Source: Polynucleobacter sp. Adler-ghost
Lineage (GTDB): Bacteria; Pseudomonadota; Gammaproteobacteria; Burkholderiales; Burkholderiaceae
Direction: 5' to 3'
Length of the DNA stretch: 64,000 nucleotides
Assembly (NCBI RefSeq): GCF_018688495.1
Contig: NZ_CP061320.1
Span: 1,088,586-1,152,585 of the forward strand
The notes under the pieces were generated by a model. It saw only the letters and a program-made list of their open reading frames with translations. It was not told the origin of the DNA and made no database searches. Shown here one piece after another: positions 1-9,774 of the stretch (positions are counted from its first letter, which is position 1; each line of letters begins with the position of its first letter). The position numbers and the translations under genes were made by a program.

Positions 1-11
1 GAGTGTACTAC

Positions 12-749
12 CTAGTTCAATTTATTGTCGTAATGCTGGCCATTAGTGTCATATCTTGCGTGCCGAATTTCTACTGGTTTATTCCCGTAGGTGAAAGCCA
101 CACGTTCGACAGAAAGTAAGGCGGCGCCTTCGGCAACTTGTAGGTATTTTGCAAGCTCTGGGCTCGCCAGGACCGCCTTGATTTTTTCCTCCGCCCTAAC
201 CATATGGGTGGCATATTCACACTCATAAAAGGCATACATTGGGCCAGACCAAGCATTGAGCATCTCCAGATTTAAGCCTTTAAAGCGGGCCTCTGGCAGC
301 CATATTTCTTCAAAAACGATTGGTCGACCTCCAGAGCTTTGCACTCGGTCGATCCGAATAATCGAATCACCTGGCTTTAACTTCAGCAACTGAGCAATAT
401 GGGGATCTGACTGGATGTTTTCACAGGCTAAAAACTGGTTTTTCAGGTGTAACTTCTCGCCAGAATCAGGCTCTAAACGCAAAAAGCGATATTGGAAGTC
501 TTCCTCTTGGTGGGTTGCTACAAAGGTGCCCTTACCCTGACGACGTATTAGCAAGTTTTGGGCAGCTAATTCATCAATAGCCTTGCGAACAGTCCCTTGG
601 CTCACTGCATATCGCGCTGCAAGCTCCATCTCGCTGGGGATTGCATCACCAGGCAACCATTCGGAGGCCTGCAAACTCGCCAGAATCATGGCTTTAATTT
701 GCTCATAGAGCGGACTAAATGAGGCAATTGGTTCGGATATAAGGGACAA
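12..749 (-). CDS. GntR/HutC-family transcriptional regulator
   Basis: This is a cytoplasmic DNA-binding repressor or activator with a metabolite-sensing domain. Residues about 15-75 form the winged helix of the GntR family (PSEMELAARYAVSQGTVRKA, then a QGKGTFV wing), and residues about 95-235 look like a UTRA ligand domain of the HutC subfamily. The start is TTG, preceded by a good GGAG five bases upstream; the next in-frame Met (residue 22) would remove the beginning of the DNA-binding domain. It is transcribed divergently from mdh across 148 bp holding a palindrome, so control of itself and of mdh or TCA-cycle genes is likely. The ligand is unknown. Family call is firm; target is inference. 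Confidence 0.9.
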   Translation of the reverse strand: MSLISEPIASFSPLYEQIKAMILASLQASEWLPGDAIPSEMELAARYAVSQGTVRKAIDELAAQNLLIRRQGKGTFVATHQEEDFQYRFLRLEPDSGEKLHLKNQFLACENIQSDPHIAQLLKLKPGDSIIRIDRVQSSGGRPIVFEEIWLPEARFKGLNLEMLNAWSGPMYAFYECEYATHMVRAEEKIKAVLASPELAKYLQVAEGAALLSVERVAFTYGNKPVEIRHARYDTNGQHYDNKLN

Positions 750-794
750 ATTAGCTCCAGGACAACTTATGTTGGATAAAATTGAGGCTTATCT

Positions 795-814
795 CATATC
801 TTATATAAGACATG
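795..814. promoter_or_regulatory. Palindromic operator candidate for the GntR regulator
   Basis: A perfect 12-base palindrome, TCTTATATAAGA (799-810), extends to a 20-base dyad with a single mismatched pair (795-814). It lies between the divergent gntR and mdh genes and ends two bases before the mdh -35 element. Short AT-rich dyads of this kind are typical GntR-family operators. Binding by the adjacent regulator is inference. Confidence 0.45.
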
Positions 815-815
815 A

Positions 816-845
816 TTGACAGTGTAAATGGAAAGTCCATACACT
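816..845 (+). promoter_or_regulatory. Sigma-70-type promoter of mdh
   Basis: A perfect -35 hexamer TTGACA (816-821) is followed after 18 bases by TACACT (840-845), a 4/6 match to the -10 consensus. The predicted transcript would have a leader of about 45 bases before the mdh ATG. The palindrome at 795-814 abuts the -35, a position suited to repression. Confidence 0.5.
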
Positions 846-897
846 TGAATGGATAATAGAAAAAATAGTTAATTAACCTCAACTGGAGTTATTAGTA

Positions 898-1887
898 ATG
901 GCAAAAGCCCCAATGCGTGTTGCAGTCACCGGTGCAGCCGGTCAAATCGGATATTCCCTCCTCTTTCGTATCGCCAATGGCGACTTATTGGGCAAAGATC
1001 AGCCAGTCATCCTTCAGTTACTAGAGATTCCAGACGAAAAAGCTCAAAAGGCCCTTGCTGGCGTCATGATGGAGCTTGAAGACTGTGCTTTCCCATTGTT
1101 GGCAGGCATGACAGCTCACTCCGACCCAATGACAGCATTTAAAGATATCGATGTAGCTTTGTTGGTTGGCGCACGTCCACGTGGCCCCGGCATGGAGCGC
1201 AAAGATTTGCTCTCAGCCAATGCGCAGATTTTCACAGCGCAAGGCAAGGCATTGAATGCCGTAGCCAAGAAAACAGTCAAAGTATTAGTAGTTGGCAATC
1301 CAGCAAATACGAACGCCTATATCGCCATGAAATCGGCACCAGATATTCCTGCGAAGAATTTCACGGCAATGCTCCGCCTAGATCACAACCGCGCTCTCTC
1401 ACAATTAGCTAGCAAACTGGATAAGCCTGTTGCTGATATCGAGAAATTGGTGGTTTGGGGTAACCATAGCCCGACCATGTACCCAGACTATCGCTTTGCG
1501 ACCATCAATGGCAAGTCTGTAAAAGACAGCATCAACGATGCAGCATGGAATAAAGATACATTCATCCCTACTGTAGGTAAACGTGGCGCCGCCATTATTG
1601 AAGCGCGTGGCCTGTCTTCTGCAGCATCTGCAGCTAATGCCGCAATTGATCATGTGCGCGATTGGGTTCTCGGTACCAATGGTAAGTGGGTCACCATGGG
1701 TATTCCATCTAAAGGCGAATACGGCATTCCTGCTGAAGTAATCTACGGCTATCCAGTAGTTTGCGAGAATGGCGAATACAAGATGGTTGAAGGTTTAGAA
1801 ATTGATGAGTTCTCTCGCGAACGCATGAATCACACGCTCAACGAATTACTTGAAGAGCAAGCTGGCGTTAAGCATCTTCTCTCTTAA
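898..1887 (+). CDS. mdh: Malate dehydrogenase
   Basis: NAD-dependent oxidation of malate to oxaloacetate in the TCA cycle, cytoplasmic. The N-terminal Rossmann motif TGAAGQIG sits at residues 10-17. The substrate loop [13 protein letters not shown], the NPANTNA motif and the catalytic histidine in [12 protein letters not shown] are all present. The 329-residue length is standard for the MDH type 2 group common in beta-proteobacteria. GGAG lies nine bases upstream of the ATG. It is divergent from a GntR regulator and followed after 12 bases by a small secreted-protein gene, probably on the same transcript. Confidence 0.97.
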   Translation: MAKAPMRVAVTGAAGQIGYSLLFRIANGDLLGKDQPVILQLLEIPDEKAQKALAGVMMELEDCAFPLLAGMTAHSDPMTAFKDIDVALLVGARPRGPGMERKDLLSANAQIFTAQGKALNAVAKKTVKVLVVGNPANTNAYIAMKSAPDIPAKNFTAMLRLDHNRALSQLASKLDKPVADIEKLVVWGNHSPTMYPDYRFATINGKSVKDSINDAAWNKDTFIPTVGKRGAAIIEARGLSSAASAANAAIDHVRDWVLGTNGKWVTMGIPSKGEYGIPAEVIYGYPVVCENGEYKMVEGLEIDEFSRERMNHTLNELLEEQAGVKHLLS

Positions 1888-1899
1888 GGATTTATGCAC

Positions 1900-2274
1900 A
1901 TGAAGCAAACCCTTCTCATCGCTAGCTTAGTTGTAGCCGCCCTGTTAGGATCCGCCCCAGCTGCTGCTAGCGAAGAAGTATCCACTTGGACTTGTAGCGA
2001 AAGTAAGCAATTCAAAACTTCCGGAACAACTGAAACGGTTCGCCTGACTTGGGAATCTAAAACGTTTGACTTGAAGCGCGAAAATTCCCTACCGGGAAGC
2101 TTGCGTTATAAAAATGCTACTACCGGACACGATCTTGTCGTGCTGGGTAACAAGGCAATGCTGTTCAATATCAAATCCGGAACTCGCCTTGCTGATTTCT
2201 GCCAAACAGCAGAAATGAAAACTGGCAAGCTTCCGCACTTGTTTGCGAATTCAGAGCCATTTGTACAGAACTAA
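1900..2274 (+). CDS. Small secreted protein of unknown function
   Basis: I do not recognise a named family. The protein begins with a classical signal peptide (MKQTLLIASLVVAALLGSAP, cleavage probably in the AAAS region), leaving a mature domain of about 100 residues with two cysteines (in WTCSES and DFCQT) that could form a disulfide in the periplasm. An alternative ATG at 1894 is in frame, but its spacing to the AAGGA at 1886-1890 is only three bases; the ATG at 1900 is better placed. It sits directly behind mdh and ends before a bidirectional terminator, so it is probably cotranscribed with mdh. Confidence 0.75.
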   Translation: MKQTLLIASLVVAALLGSAPAAASEEVSTWTCSESKQFKTSGTTETVRLTWESKTFDLKRENSLPGSLRYKNATTGHDLVVLGNKAMLFNIKSGTRLADFCQTAEMKTGKLPHLFANSEPFVQN

Positions 2275-2291
2275 AAGCAATGCTTCATAGT

Positions 2292-2320
2292 AAAAAAGCC
2301 GAGACATTCTCGGCTTTTTT
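2292..2320. terminator. Bidirectional Rho-independent terminator
   Basis: The stem AAGCCGAGA/TCTCGGCTT with a three-base loop is flanked by an A-run on the left and a T-run on the right, so it can terminate in both directions. It separates the mdh transcript (plus) from the convergent DUF2863 gene (minus). Confidence 0.85.
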
Positions 2321-2355
2321 CTTTGTATCTTTCAGCATTAAAAAACTGAATTTAC

Positions 2356-3567
2356 TTAATGAAACAAGGGTTGCTGAGTCGGCGCATCATCTGGCAACTC
2401 AGCATGCACAGCATCACCAGATCGGTCTGGAAAGAGTGGCGCTCCGCAGTCATCACAAAGCTCTGGGTCAAAGAGCATGGCATGACGAAAAACATCTTCG
2501 ACACCTGCATTACGAAGCGCATCTGCAATTCGCTTCATTGGACTTTCGTCATCTGATAAATCATTCAGTGCATCATTGGCAACACTCTCGCGATCGTACA
2601 AGGGCCAAATCACTCCGTACACAACTTCAGCAGAGCCTTTTAAACTAAATGAAATTCGATACTCATCAGCCTGGTCCTCACCAAAAGCCCCGACTACGCA
2701 GGACAATCCAGCAGGCATCACTCCGAGAGTACTCTCCAGAAAATTCACAGCAGCTCGAATGCTCAGTGGACGCACTTGTTTATCTGCCAATCGACAGTTA
2801 GTGAAATACGCTTCTGGTAATAAAAGCTCAAACTCGCAACCCGGTAAGAGTGCGGCAATAGGTTCTTGCATCGCATTTTGCCAACCAATTAAACTCACGC
2901 CACGCTCTTGACGTGTTGGCACCTCAGCTTGCCAACGGAATAGCGGCATTCCAGAGGGAGCAGCAACGGCGGCGATGATAAAGCGTGGATCAGCTAAAAC
3001 CGCAATGGTCTCTGACATATCGCGCAACTCTAACTTAACATCACTAGCGGTGATGGCGGCTGATGCTAAAGCCTCGGTTAGCAAACGCGTTTGACAATGG
3101 GAGTGCGGCATTTGATCAATGCTGTAAAGCCAGGGAACAATCGCTAAGCGTGTGTCCGTAGAAGCTATTGAGTTGTGTAATGCAGCGGCAGTAGATTCAA
3201 TCACATTAACCGGTAATGCCCCAGAGGGAATCTGATAGCGGGTATGAGCAATAATTGGCAAAGCCAATAGCAGCACATCCCAGCTCTGACCCTCATGCTC
3301 CATCACCAAGGATTCAGCCAGTGTCTCAGCACAATCAGCAAGGACCTCGAAAGCTAGCGTATTAATGCGAAATGTTTGATCTAAGGAAGCATCGATCACA
3401 TTTTGATTCTGGCTTTTGAGCAGGCGCATTAAGCGAACATTTAAGCGCTCCTCCCAATATTGGTCTTCAATATGACTGCCAGAAGCCGCCAAAGAAATAG
3501 CATCTGCTACGAGGCGCTCAACATCTGGTGAAGCGCGTTGCGAGGATTTAGTGCGATGAACAGCCAT
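2356..3567 (-). CDS. DUF2863 family protein
   Basis: A 403-residue cytoplasmic protein without signal peptide or membrane segments, which I recognise as the DUF2863 family found mostly in Burkholderiales; its function is unknown. The C-terminal region has a CDDCGAPLFPD motif with two cysteines and a tail rich in Asp and Pro. A GGAGAG ribosome site precedes the ATG. The gene is followed by nothing on its strand until gntR, and lies 11 bases downstream of yaaA on the same strand, so the two are probably cotranscribed. No stress-related motif supports a shared role. Confidence 0.8.
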   Translation of the reverse strand: MAVHRTKSSQRASPDVERLVADAISLAASGSHIEDQYWEERLNVRLMRLLKSQNQNVIDASLDQTFRINTLAFEVLADCAETLAESLVMEHEGQSWDVLLLALPIIAHTRYQIPSGALPVNVIESTAAALHNSIASTDTRLAIVPWLYSIDQMPHSHCQTRLLTEALASAAITASDVKLELRDMSETIAVLADPRFIIAAVAAPSGMPLFRWQAEVPTRQERGVSLIGWQNAMQEPIAALLPGCEFELLLPEAYFTNCRLADKQVRPLSIRAAVNFLESTLGVMPAGLSCVVGAFGEDQADEYRISFSLKGSAEVVYGVIWPLYDRESVANDALNDLSDDESPMKRIADALRNAGVEDVFRHAMLFDPELCDDCGAPLFPDRSGDAVHAELPDDAPTQQPLFH

Positions 3568-3578
3568 GGTGCACTCTC

Positions 3579-4355
3579 CTACTTTATTTCGGGGCGTCTA
3601 AATAACGGTTTTTCTGGCTTAGATTCGGAGGCAACATATTTATAACCATCCAAATTGAAACCCTTCAAATCTACTGGATCAGTGATCCGGTTTTCAACAA
3701 CATAGCGGGCCATCAACCCCCTAGCTCGCTTTGCATAGAAGGAGATGATTTTGTACTTACCATCCTTACCATCTTGAAATACCGGAGAAATCACCGGGCA
3801 ATCCAGGTTTTTGGCTTGTAATACCTTGAAATATTCTTCAGAGGCTAAATTGAGAAGCACGGGTTTCTTTTGCTGCTCCAACAGCTTCTTTAGCGAGTCA
3901 GTGACACGTTCACCCCAAAAAGCGTATAGATCTTTGCCTCGGGGATTCTTAAAGGCAGTGCCCATCTCGAGGCGGTAAGGCTGCATTAAGTCCAGGGGGC
4001 GAAGAGCGCCATACAAGCCTGACAAGATACGGACATGATCTTGCGCAAAATCCATGGCTTTAGGATTTAGCGTCTTGACATCAAATCCGTCATAGACGTC
4101 GCCATCAAAAGCATAAATAGCCGGCTTGCTGTTGGCATCCGTAAATTTCTTCGACCAATCGCGATAACGGCCCACATTCAATGCGGCCAACTGATCCGAG
4201 AGACCCATCAGATCAGCGACCTCCTGAGGCGAGAGCTTCTTTAGATCAGCTATCAACTTGGCTGATTCGGAGACAAACTCTGGCAAGGTTGAAGCCTTGA
4301 CCTTGACTGGGGTTTTGTAATCTAGGGATTTCGCGGGTGAAAGGACGATCAACAT
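3579..4355 (-). CDS. yaaA: Peroxide stress protein YaaA (UPF0246)
   Basis: YaaA family proteins bind DNA and limit damage during hydrogen peroxide stress in E. coli, where the gene is under OxyR. The hallmarks are visible: N-terminal [13 protein letters not shown], the central [12 protein letters not shown] and [20 protein letters not shown], and C-terminal [13 protein letters not shown]. The 258-residue length matches the family. It is divergent from the methionine aminotransferase gene with 68 bp between, which must hold both promoters. I saw no clear OxyR site. Confidence 0.95.
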   Translation of the reverse strand: MLIVLSPAKSLDYKTPVKVKASTLPEFVSESAKLIADLKKLSPQEVADLMGLSDQLAALNVGRYRDWSKKFTDANSKPAIYAFDGDVYDGFDVKTLNPKAMDFAQDHVRILSGLYGALRPLDLMQPYRLEMGTAFKNPRGKDLYAFWGERVTDSLKKLLEQQKKPVLLNLASEEYFKVLQAKNLDCPVISPVFQDGKDGKYKIISFYAKRARGLMARYVVENRITDPVDLKGFNLDGYKYVASESKPEKPLFRRPEIK

Positions 4356-4423
4356 GGCACAATTTGAAGATGAATTTCTACCATTCTAGCGACTACCTCT
4401 CTTATTTGCCCTAAACCGCCTGC

Positions 4424-5626
4424 ATGGACCAAAACCTCGCCCTAAGCCCAGACTTTCCAAGTCGCCTACCTAAGGTGGGCACAACTGTGTTTACGATCAT
4501 GTCAGCCCTCGCTGCAGAGCATCAAGCTATTAACTTAGGGCAAGGTTTTCCGGACTTTCCCTGCGACCGAAAGCTCATATCCGCTGTTCATGCGGCAATG
4601 CTGGCTGATCACAATCAATATCCGCCTATGGTGGGGATTACAGAATTACGCCAGGGTGTGTCACAAAAAATATCGACTCTATATGGTCATGAGTACGATT
4701 CCGATACGGAGATCACCATTACTGCCGGCGGTACCCAAGGAATCATGACAGCTATTTTGTGCTGTGTGAGCCCTGGTGATGAAGTTGTCATCATTGAACC
4801 TGCCTACGATAGCTATCGCCCATCAATTGATCTGGCGGGAGGCAAAACTGTTGCCGTATCGTTGACTGCCAATCGCGATGATCAAGGAATGGTGAGTTCT
4901 TATTCAATACCCTGGGACGATCTAACAAAAGCAATCAACACAAAAACGCGACTCGTCATAATCAATACACCACACAATCCAACCGGCATGGTGTGGCAGA
5001 CATCTGATCTGGAGCGCCTAGCAAATTTAGTCAGAAATACGAATGCGCTGATCTTAAGCGACGAGGTCTACGAGCACATGGTATTTGATGGCCATCAACA
5101 TATCAGTATTGCAAGTCTCCCTGAATTAGCAGAGCGCAGTTTTCTGATATCGAGTTTTGGCAAAACTTATCATGTCACCGGCTGGAAGATAGGCTATGTA
5201 GCGGCGCCTGTAGCGATGATGAAAGAGTTTCGTAAGGTGCACCAGTTCAACGTGTTTACAGTAAATACGCCAATGCAATACGGTCTTGCAGAGTATCTCA
5301 AGAACCCAGATCACTACATAGGATTACCAGCTTTTTATCAAGCCAAGCGAGATTACTTTAGACAAGGTTTGCAGCAAACCAAGTTCAAACTATTGCCAGC
5401 GCCAGCAAGCTATTTTCAGTGCGTTAATTACACCAAGCTGGATATCCCCCAAGCCAAATTAAGTGAAGCAGATTTTTGCTCTTGGCTAACCACCGAGATT
5501 GGCGTGGCAGCTATACCGGTCTCTGCTTTTTATGCGCAGCCAGTAGAGTCAGGTGTCATCCGTTTTTGTTTTGCTAAAGAAGAAAAGACGCTTTCAAACG
5601 CATTAGAGCGTTTACAAACCCTATAG
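4424..5626 (+). CDS. Methionine aminotransferase (YbdL-like, class I/II)
   Basis: A PLP-dependent aminotransferase of the class I/II fold that most resembles E. coli YbdL, which transaminates methionine, histidine and phenylalanine. The NLGQGFPDFPCD segment (37-48) is the family signature. NTPHNPTG (181-188) and the PLP-binding lysine K247 in SSFGKTYHVTGWKIGY are intact. Length (400) is normal. It starts a plus-strand run, with the glutathione transferase gene 14 bases downstream. KAT/GTK-type kynurenine or glutamine transaminases are close relatives, so the exact substrate remains open. Confidence 0.85.
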   Translation: MDQNLALSPDFPSRLPKVGTTVFTIMSALAAEHQAINLGQGFPDFPCDRKLISAVHAAMLADHNQYPPMVGITELRQGVSQKISTLYGHEYDSDTEITITAGGTQGIMTAILCCVSPGDEVVIIEPAYDSYRPSIDLAGGKTVAVSLTANRDDQGMVSSYSIPWDDLTKAINTKTRLVIINTPHNPTGMVWQTSDLERLANLVRNTNALILSDEVYEHMVFDGHQHISIASLPELAERSFLISSFGKTYHVTGWKIGYVAAPVAMMKEFRKVHQFNVFTVNTPMQYGLAEYLKNPDHYIGLPAFYQAKRDYFRQGLQQTKFKLLPAPASYFQCVNYTKLDIPQAKLSEADFCSWLTTEIGVAAIPVSAFYAQPVESGVIRFCFAKEEKTLSNALERLQTL

Positions 5627-5640
5627 AAAAGGAATTCATT

Positions 5641-6375
5641 GTGGCGATAAACAAACCGAATAAAGACATCATTGATGTTTACAGTTGGCCAACACCAAAT
5701 GGTCACAAAGTTCACATCATGCTCGAGGAGTGTGGCTATAAGTTAGGTAAAGACTGGTTTGCTCATCCAATTGATATTGGAGCTGGCGATCAGTTTAAGA
5801 AAGAATTCTTGGCGATCAGCCCAAATAACAAGATTCCAGCTATCACCGATCCTAATGGGCCCGACGGCAAGCCTATACATTTATTTGAATCTGGTGCAAT
5901 CTTGCTATACCTAGCCGCCAAAACGGGAAAGTTTTTACCCAAATCTACCCGGGGCAAATATGAGGTGTTGCAATGGCTCATGTTCCAAATGGGGGGCTTG
6001 GGCCCCCTTTTAGGACAAAACCACCATTTTCGAATCTACGCTCCGGAGAAAATTGATTACGCAATTAATCGCTACACCAATGAAGCTAAGCGCTTGTATG
6101 GAGTCATAGATCACCAACTGAAAGATAATGCTTACATTGCCGGGAAAAATTACTCCATTGCGGATATTGCTATTTTTCCTTGGACGCGTAATTGGAAGAA
6201 CCAAGGTATTGATATCAACGAATATCCTCATTTCAAGCGTTGGTTTGAAATGGTTGGTGAACGCCCTGCCGTTAAGCGTGGCGTTGAAGTGTTAACTGCA
6301 TTACGCAAGCCCTTGCACGATGACAAGGCAAGAGAACAATTATTTGGTTCATCACAGTATCAAAAAAGGAACTAG
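5641..6375 (+). CDS. Glutathione S-transferase, YghU/YfcG-like (Nu class)
   Basis: A thioredoxin-fold N-terminal domain (about 12-95; DVYSWPTPNGHKVHIMLEE, then NNKIPAITD and the glutathione-binding FESGAILLYLA) and an all-helical C-terminal domain (about 100-235; IADIAIFPW capping motif). The TPNGHKV segment is typical of Nu-class YghU/YfcG enzymes, which act as disulfide-bond reductases using glutathione. The start is GTG, with AAGGA eight bases upstream. The next gene begins one base after the stop, so coupling is likely. Substrate unknown. Confidence 0.88.
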   Translation: MAINKPNKDIIDVYSWPTPNGHKVHIMLEECGYKLGKDWFAHPIDIGAGDQFKKEFLAISPNNKIPAITDPNGPDGKPIHLFESGAILLYLAAKTGKFLPKSTRGKYEVLQWLMFQMGGLGPLLGQNHHFRIYAPEKIDYAINRYTNEAKRLYGVIDHQLKDNAYIAGKNYSIADIAIFPWTRNWKNQGIDINEYPHFKRWFEMVGERPAVKRGVEVLTALRKPLHDDKAREQLFGSSQYQKRN

Positions 6376-6376
6376 C

Positions 6377-7231
6377 ATGAAGATTCAATCGGTCGGAGTC
6401 ATTGGGGCGGGTACGATGGGCAATGGTATTGCGCAGGTTTGCGCAGTTGCCGGTCTTGATGTCGTCATGGTTGATATCAGCGATGCTGCCGTTGAGCGCG
6501 GCTTAAACCAAATTAGCAAAAGCTTAGATCGCTTGGTAAAAAAAGAAACGCTCACCCATGAAGATAAAGATGCCGCACTCAAACGCATCAAGGGTGGAAC
6601 CTCCTACTCTGAATTCAAGGGACTTCAACTAGTCATTGAGGCTGCTACTGAGAACCAAGCTATTAAAGAAAAAATCCTAAAGCAGGTTGATGAGATCGTC
6701 GGCAAAGAAACCATCATTGCCACCAATACCTCTTCACTCTCCATCACTAAGCTTGCCGCCTTAGATTCGAATCCGGGCCGTTTTATTGGCATGCACTTTT
6801 TCAATCCGCCACCGATGATGGCATTAGTTGAGGTGATTCGAGGCTTGCAAACCTCAGACACCACCCATGCTGCCATTATTGAAATGGCGAAACGAATTGG
6901 TAAAGAGCCCATCACCGTGAAGAACTCTCCCGGCTTTGTGGTGAACCGTATTTTGCTGCCAATGATTAATGAAGCTTTCTTTGTTCTGCACGAAGGCCTT
7001 GCTAGCCCCGAAGATATAGATGCCGGCATGAAATTAGGCTGCAATCAACCGATTGGTCCACTCGCTTTAGCCGACTTAATTGGTCTGGACACATGCTTAG
7101 CTGTTATGGAAGTCTATTTTGAGAACTTCAGCGACTCTAAGTATCGCCCTTGCCCACTGCTGCGCGAAATGGTTGCCGCTGGCTACCTCGGTCGCAAGTC
7201 CGGACGTGGCGTCTATACCTACGATCAATGA
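6377..7231 (+). CDS. 3-hydroxybutyryl-CoA dehydrogenase
   Basis: Catalyses NAD(P)-dependent interconversion of 3-hydroxyacyl-CoA and acetoacetyl-CoA, in fatty acid or polyhydroxybutyrate-linked metabolism. Rossmann motif GVIGAGTMGNGIAQ near residues 7-20; catalytic histidine in FIGMHFFNPPP; NSPGFVVNR and the C-terminal GCNQPIGPLALADLIGLD helix are present. Length 284 is that of stand-alone Hbd/PaaH enzymes. The start at 6377 is chosen because an upstream in-frame Met would overlap the preceding gene and add residues before the conserved N-terminus; AAAGGA precedes 6377. A phasin gene in the window suggests PHB metabolism in the organism. Confidence 0.93.
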   Translation: MKIQSVGVIGAGTMGNGIAQVCAVAGLDVVMVDISDAAVERGLNQISKSLDRLVKKETLTHEDKDAALKRIKGGTSYSEFKGLQLVIEAATENQAIKEKILKQVDEIVGKETIIATNTSSLSITKLAALDSNPGRFIGMHFFNPPPMMALVEVIRGLQTSDTTHAAIIEMAKRIGKEPITVKNSPGFVVNRILLPMINEAFFVLHEGLASPEDIDAGMKLGCNQPIGPLALADLIGLDTCLAVMEVYFENFSDSKYRPCPLLREMVAAGYLGRKSGRGVYTYDQ

Positions 7232-7280
7232 TTTTGCAATTCACCATTCACCCTACACCAACCCAAGTAAAGAAGTTTTT

Positions 7281-7760
7281 GTGAACCCATTACCCCCTCT
7301 AGTTACTAAATTAGCCTATGCAGGCTTAATTCCTTTTGTTGGTCTCGCACTGATGGTGCAGCTCGCGCCAACCCCACTCAATTACCTCAGTGCAGAGTCC
7401 TTAGCTGGTTACGGGGCGGTGATTACTGCATTCATGGGTGCATTGCATTGGGGCGCAAATCTACATGCCCTAGGAAAAATACCTCAAGGTGATCGGTGGG
7501 GCGATCGCAACGCATGGATCTGGGGAGTGATACCAGCCTTAGTTGCTTGGCTTGCTTTGCATATTTACATCCCAGTTGGCCTAGTCATCTTGGCATCAGC
7601 ATTAGTGATTCAGCGCAATATCGATAAAGAAACTTATCAATATTATTTTTCCAATGAAGAGGCGCTTAATGCATTTGTCGCCTTACGAAATCGACTCACA
7701 TTGGTTTCTGCTGGGTGCTTAATTTGGGCAGCGTTAGTTATTTTATTTGTACAGAATTAA
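7281..7760 (+). CDS. DUF3429 family inner-membrane protein
   Basis: A 159-residue protein with four or five hydrophobic segments, and the family signature FMGALHWG between helices two and three, which I associate with DUF3429. Its function is unknown. I place the start at GTG 7281 (an AGAAG lies five bases upstream); longer in-frame extensions run inside the preceding gene and are not hydrophobic. It follows the hydroxybutyryl-CoA dehydrogenase by about 50 bases and precedes rarA by 10. Confidence 0.72.
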   Translation: MNPLPPLVTKLAYAGLIPFVGLALMVQLAPTPLNYLSAESLAGYGAVITAFMGALHWGANLHALGKIPQGDRWGDRNAWIWGVIPALVAWLALHIYIPVGLVILASALVIQRNIDKETYQYYFSNEEALNAFVALRNRLTLVSAGCLIWAALVILFVQN

Positions 7761-7770
7761 ATCAGTACCG

Positions 7771-9078
7771 ATGGGCAACCTATTTGACCAAGCACCTCCG
7801 CCACCATTGGCAGAGGTATTACGCCCACAATCCATAGAAGAAGTAATCGGTCAGACACATCTGCTCGCAACTGGCAAACCACTGAGTCTTGCCTTTGGAT
7901 CTGGTAAGCCACATTCGATGATTCTTTGGGGTCCGCCGGGAGTTGGCAAGACTACCTTAGCAAGACTGTCAGCGAAAGCTTTTGATCGAGAATTTATCGC
8001 CATTTCAGCTGTGCTTGCCGGGGTAAAAGAAATTCGGGAGGCTATTGAGCAAGCGCAACGGAGCATGTCTCAATATGGCAGACAGACTATATTGTTTGTA
8101 GATGAGATTCATCGATTTAATAAAAGTCAGCAAGATGCCTTGTTGCCATATGTTGAGTCTGGCTTATTTAACTTCATTGGTGCTACAACTGAAAACCCTT
8201 CATTTGAGGTGAACTCAGCCCTACTTTCACGCGCACAAGTCTATGTACTGAAATCATTGGATGCTGTGGAGCTTAAGCAGTTATTTGATCGAGCATGTAA
8301 CTATGCAATGCCTGATATTCCTTTTGAACCAGAGGCAATTGATAGCTTAATTTCTCATGCAGATGGTGATGCAAGGCGATTACTCAATCTAGTAGAGCAA
8401 GTGCGTAATGCAGTCTCAACACCAAACTCTCAGATTCGCAGAATAGATCAGCAGTTTATTGAAAATGCCTTAACAGTCCAGGCACGTCGTTTCGATAAAG
8501 GCGGAGATCACTTTTACGATCAAATATCTGCTCTACATAAATCGGTGCGCGGCTCCAATCCCGATGCTGCGCTGTATTGGTTTTGTCGAATGATAGATGG
8601 CGGTGCAGACCCCCGATATCTTGCACGCAGAATTATTCGCATGGCGTGGGAAGATATTGGACTTGCCGACCCCAGAGCGATGCAACTAGCTAATGATGCT
8701 GCTCAAACTTTTGAGCGGCTTGGCTCACCGGAGGGTGAATTAGCACTAGGTCAAGCCGTTGTTTATTTAGCGATCGCCGCTAAAAGTAATGCAAGTTATC
8801 AGGCGTACAACGCGGCAAGGGCTTATGTTGCTAGCGATCAAAGTAAACCTGTGCCCAACCATTTACGCAATGCCCCAAGCAAACTCATGAAAGATTTGGG
8901 TCACGGCAAAGAATACCGTTATGCACATGATGAACCACATGCCTATGCTGCTGGAGAAACTTACTTACCCGATGGAATGGCTGAGCCTCATTGGTATCAG
9001 CCAGTTGATCGGGGCTTAGAAAGCCAGATTGCCGAGAAGATGGCCTTCTTGCGCAAGTTAGATGAGGAGGCTAAATAG
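7771..9078 (+). CDS. rarA: Replication-associated recombination protein RarA (MgsA)
   Basis: AAA+ ATPase of the clamp-loader superfamily that acts at stalled replication forks with SSB. Conserved [16 protein letters not shown] near the N-terminus, Walker [10 protein letters not shown], Walker [20 protein letters not shown], sensor [12 protein letters not shown], and the C-terminal tetramerisation domain ([20 protein letters not shown], then the [11 protein letters not shown] tail). I choose ATG 7771 (MGNLFDQ) over the in-frame ATG at 7747, which overlaps the preceding gene. The DsbA-fold gene begins two bases after the stop. Confidence 0.96.
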   Translation: MGNLFDQAPPPPLAEVLRPQSIEEVIGQTHLLATGKPLSLAFGSGKPHSMILWGPPGVGKTTLARLSAKAFDREFIAISAVLAGVKEIREAIEQAQRSMSQYGRQTILFVDEIHRFNKSQQDALLPYVESGLFNFIGATTENPSFEVNSALLSRAQVYVLKSLDAVELKQLFDRACNYAMPDIPFEPEAIDSLISHADGDARRLLNLVEQVRNAVSTPNSQIRRIDQQFIENALTVQARRFDKGGDHFYDQISALHKSVRGSNPDAALYWFCRMIDGGADPRYLARRIIRMAWEDIGLADPRAMQLANDAAQTFERLGSPEGELALGQAVVYLAIAAKSNASYQAYNAARAYVASDQSKPVPNHLRNAPSKLMKDLGHGKEYRYAHDEPHAYAAGETYLPDGMAEPHWYQPVDRGLESQIAEKMAFLRKLDEEAK

Positions 9079-9080
9079 AA

Positions 9081-9722
9081 ATGAGCCAAGATCAAGTAGA
9101 GCAAAAACGGACTACAGGTACGTTCTACTACGACATCATTTCTCCATTCTCCTATTTTTATATCAAGCAACGTCATCGCCTTGAAAAACGCATCGACATT
9201 CAACCCATACCCATCTTATTAGGCGGCCTACTCCGCGCGACTGATAATCGCGGACCTGGAGAGGTAGAAGCCAAACGCCCCCATACCTATCAATATTGCG
9301 TGTGGCTAGCTGAAAAGTTAGATTTACCCTTTCGCTTTCCAGAGCATCACCCTTTTCTTACCGTTGCAGCACAGCGTTTACTAGTAGAGCAAGATGCTCA
9401 ATGGGACATGGTTGAGCGCGCGTTTGCATATGTATGGGTAGAAGGTAAAGATCCCAATTTATCTTGGCGTGAGTTTTGCCAATACCTTGGCTTAGAAGCA
9501 AACACTCCAAAACCAGATACCCCAGAAGTCAAAGCCCAACTCATTCGTAATACAGAGAAGGCGAAAGTGGATGGAGCATTTGGTGTGCCTACTCTCGTGA
9601 TCAATGGGCATGCTTTTTGGGGCGTCGACACCATTGATTGGGCCTTAAATTATCTCGATCGGCCGAATATGTTTGAGGAGGCGGCTTATTCCTATGCCGG
9701 TCAAGTACCCTCAGGGCTTTGA
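9081..9722 (+). CDS. DsbA-fold protein, 2-hydroxychromene-2-carboxylate isomerase family
   Basis: A 213-residue kappa-class GST/DsbA-fold enzyme. The N-terminus has YYDIISPFSYFY, where SPFSY replaces the CxxC of true oxidoreductases, as in 2-hydroxychromene-2-carboxylate isomerases that use glutathione in naphthalene breakdown. GAFGVPTLVINGHAFWGVD near the C-terminus is the cis-Pro region. No aromatic-ring genes lie next to it, so the substrate is unknown and a role in naphthalene degradation should not be assumed. Start ATG 9081, two bases after rarA. Confidence 0.85.
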   Translation: MSQDQVEQKRTTGTFYYDIISPFSYFYIKQRHRLEKRIDIQPIPILLGGLLRATDNRGPGEVEAKRPHTYQYCVWLAEKLDLPFRFPEHHPFLTVAAQRLLVEQDAQWDMVERAFAYVWVEGKDPNLSWREFCQYLGLEANTPKPDTPEVKAQLIRNTEKAKVDGAFGVPTLVINGHAFWGVDTIDWALNYLDRPNMFEEAAYSYAGQVPSGL

Positions 9723-9774
9723 GCAATACAATCAGATTTACTCTATTTTCACTCGATTCTTAAGGACACTTAGT

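Noticed and set aside
2280..2911. Plus-strand open frames opposite the DUF2863 gene
   Set aside because: They mirror the codon pattern of the real minus-strand gene, have no ribosome site and resemble no known family.
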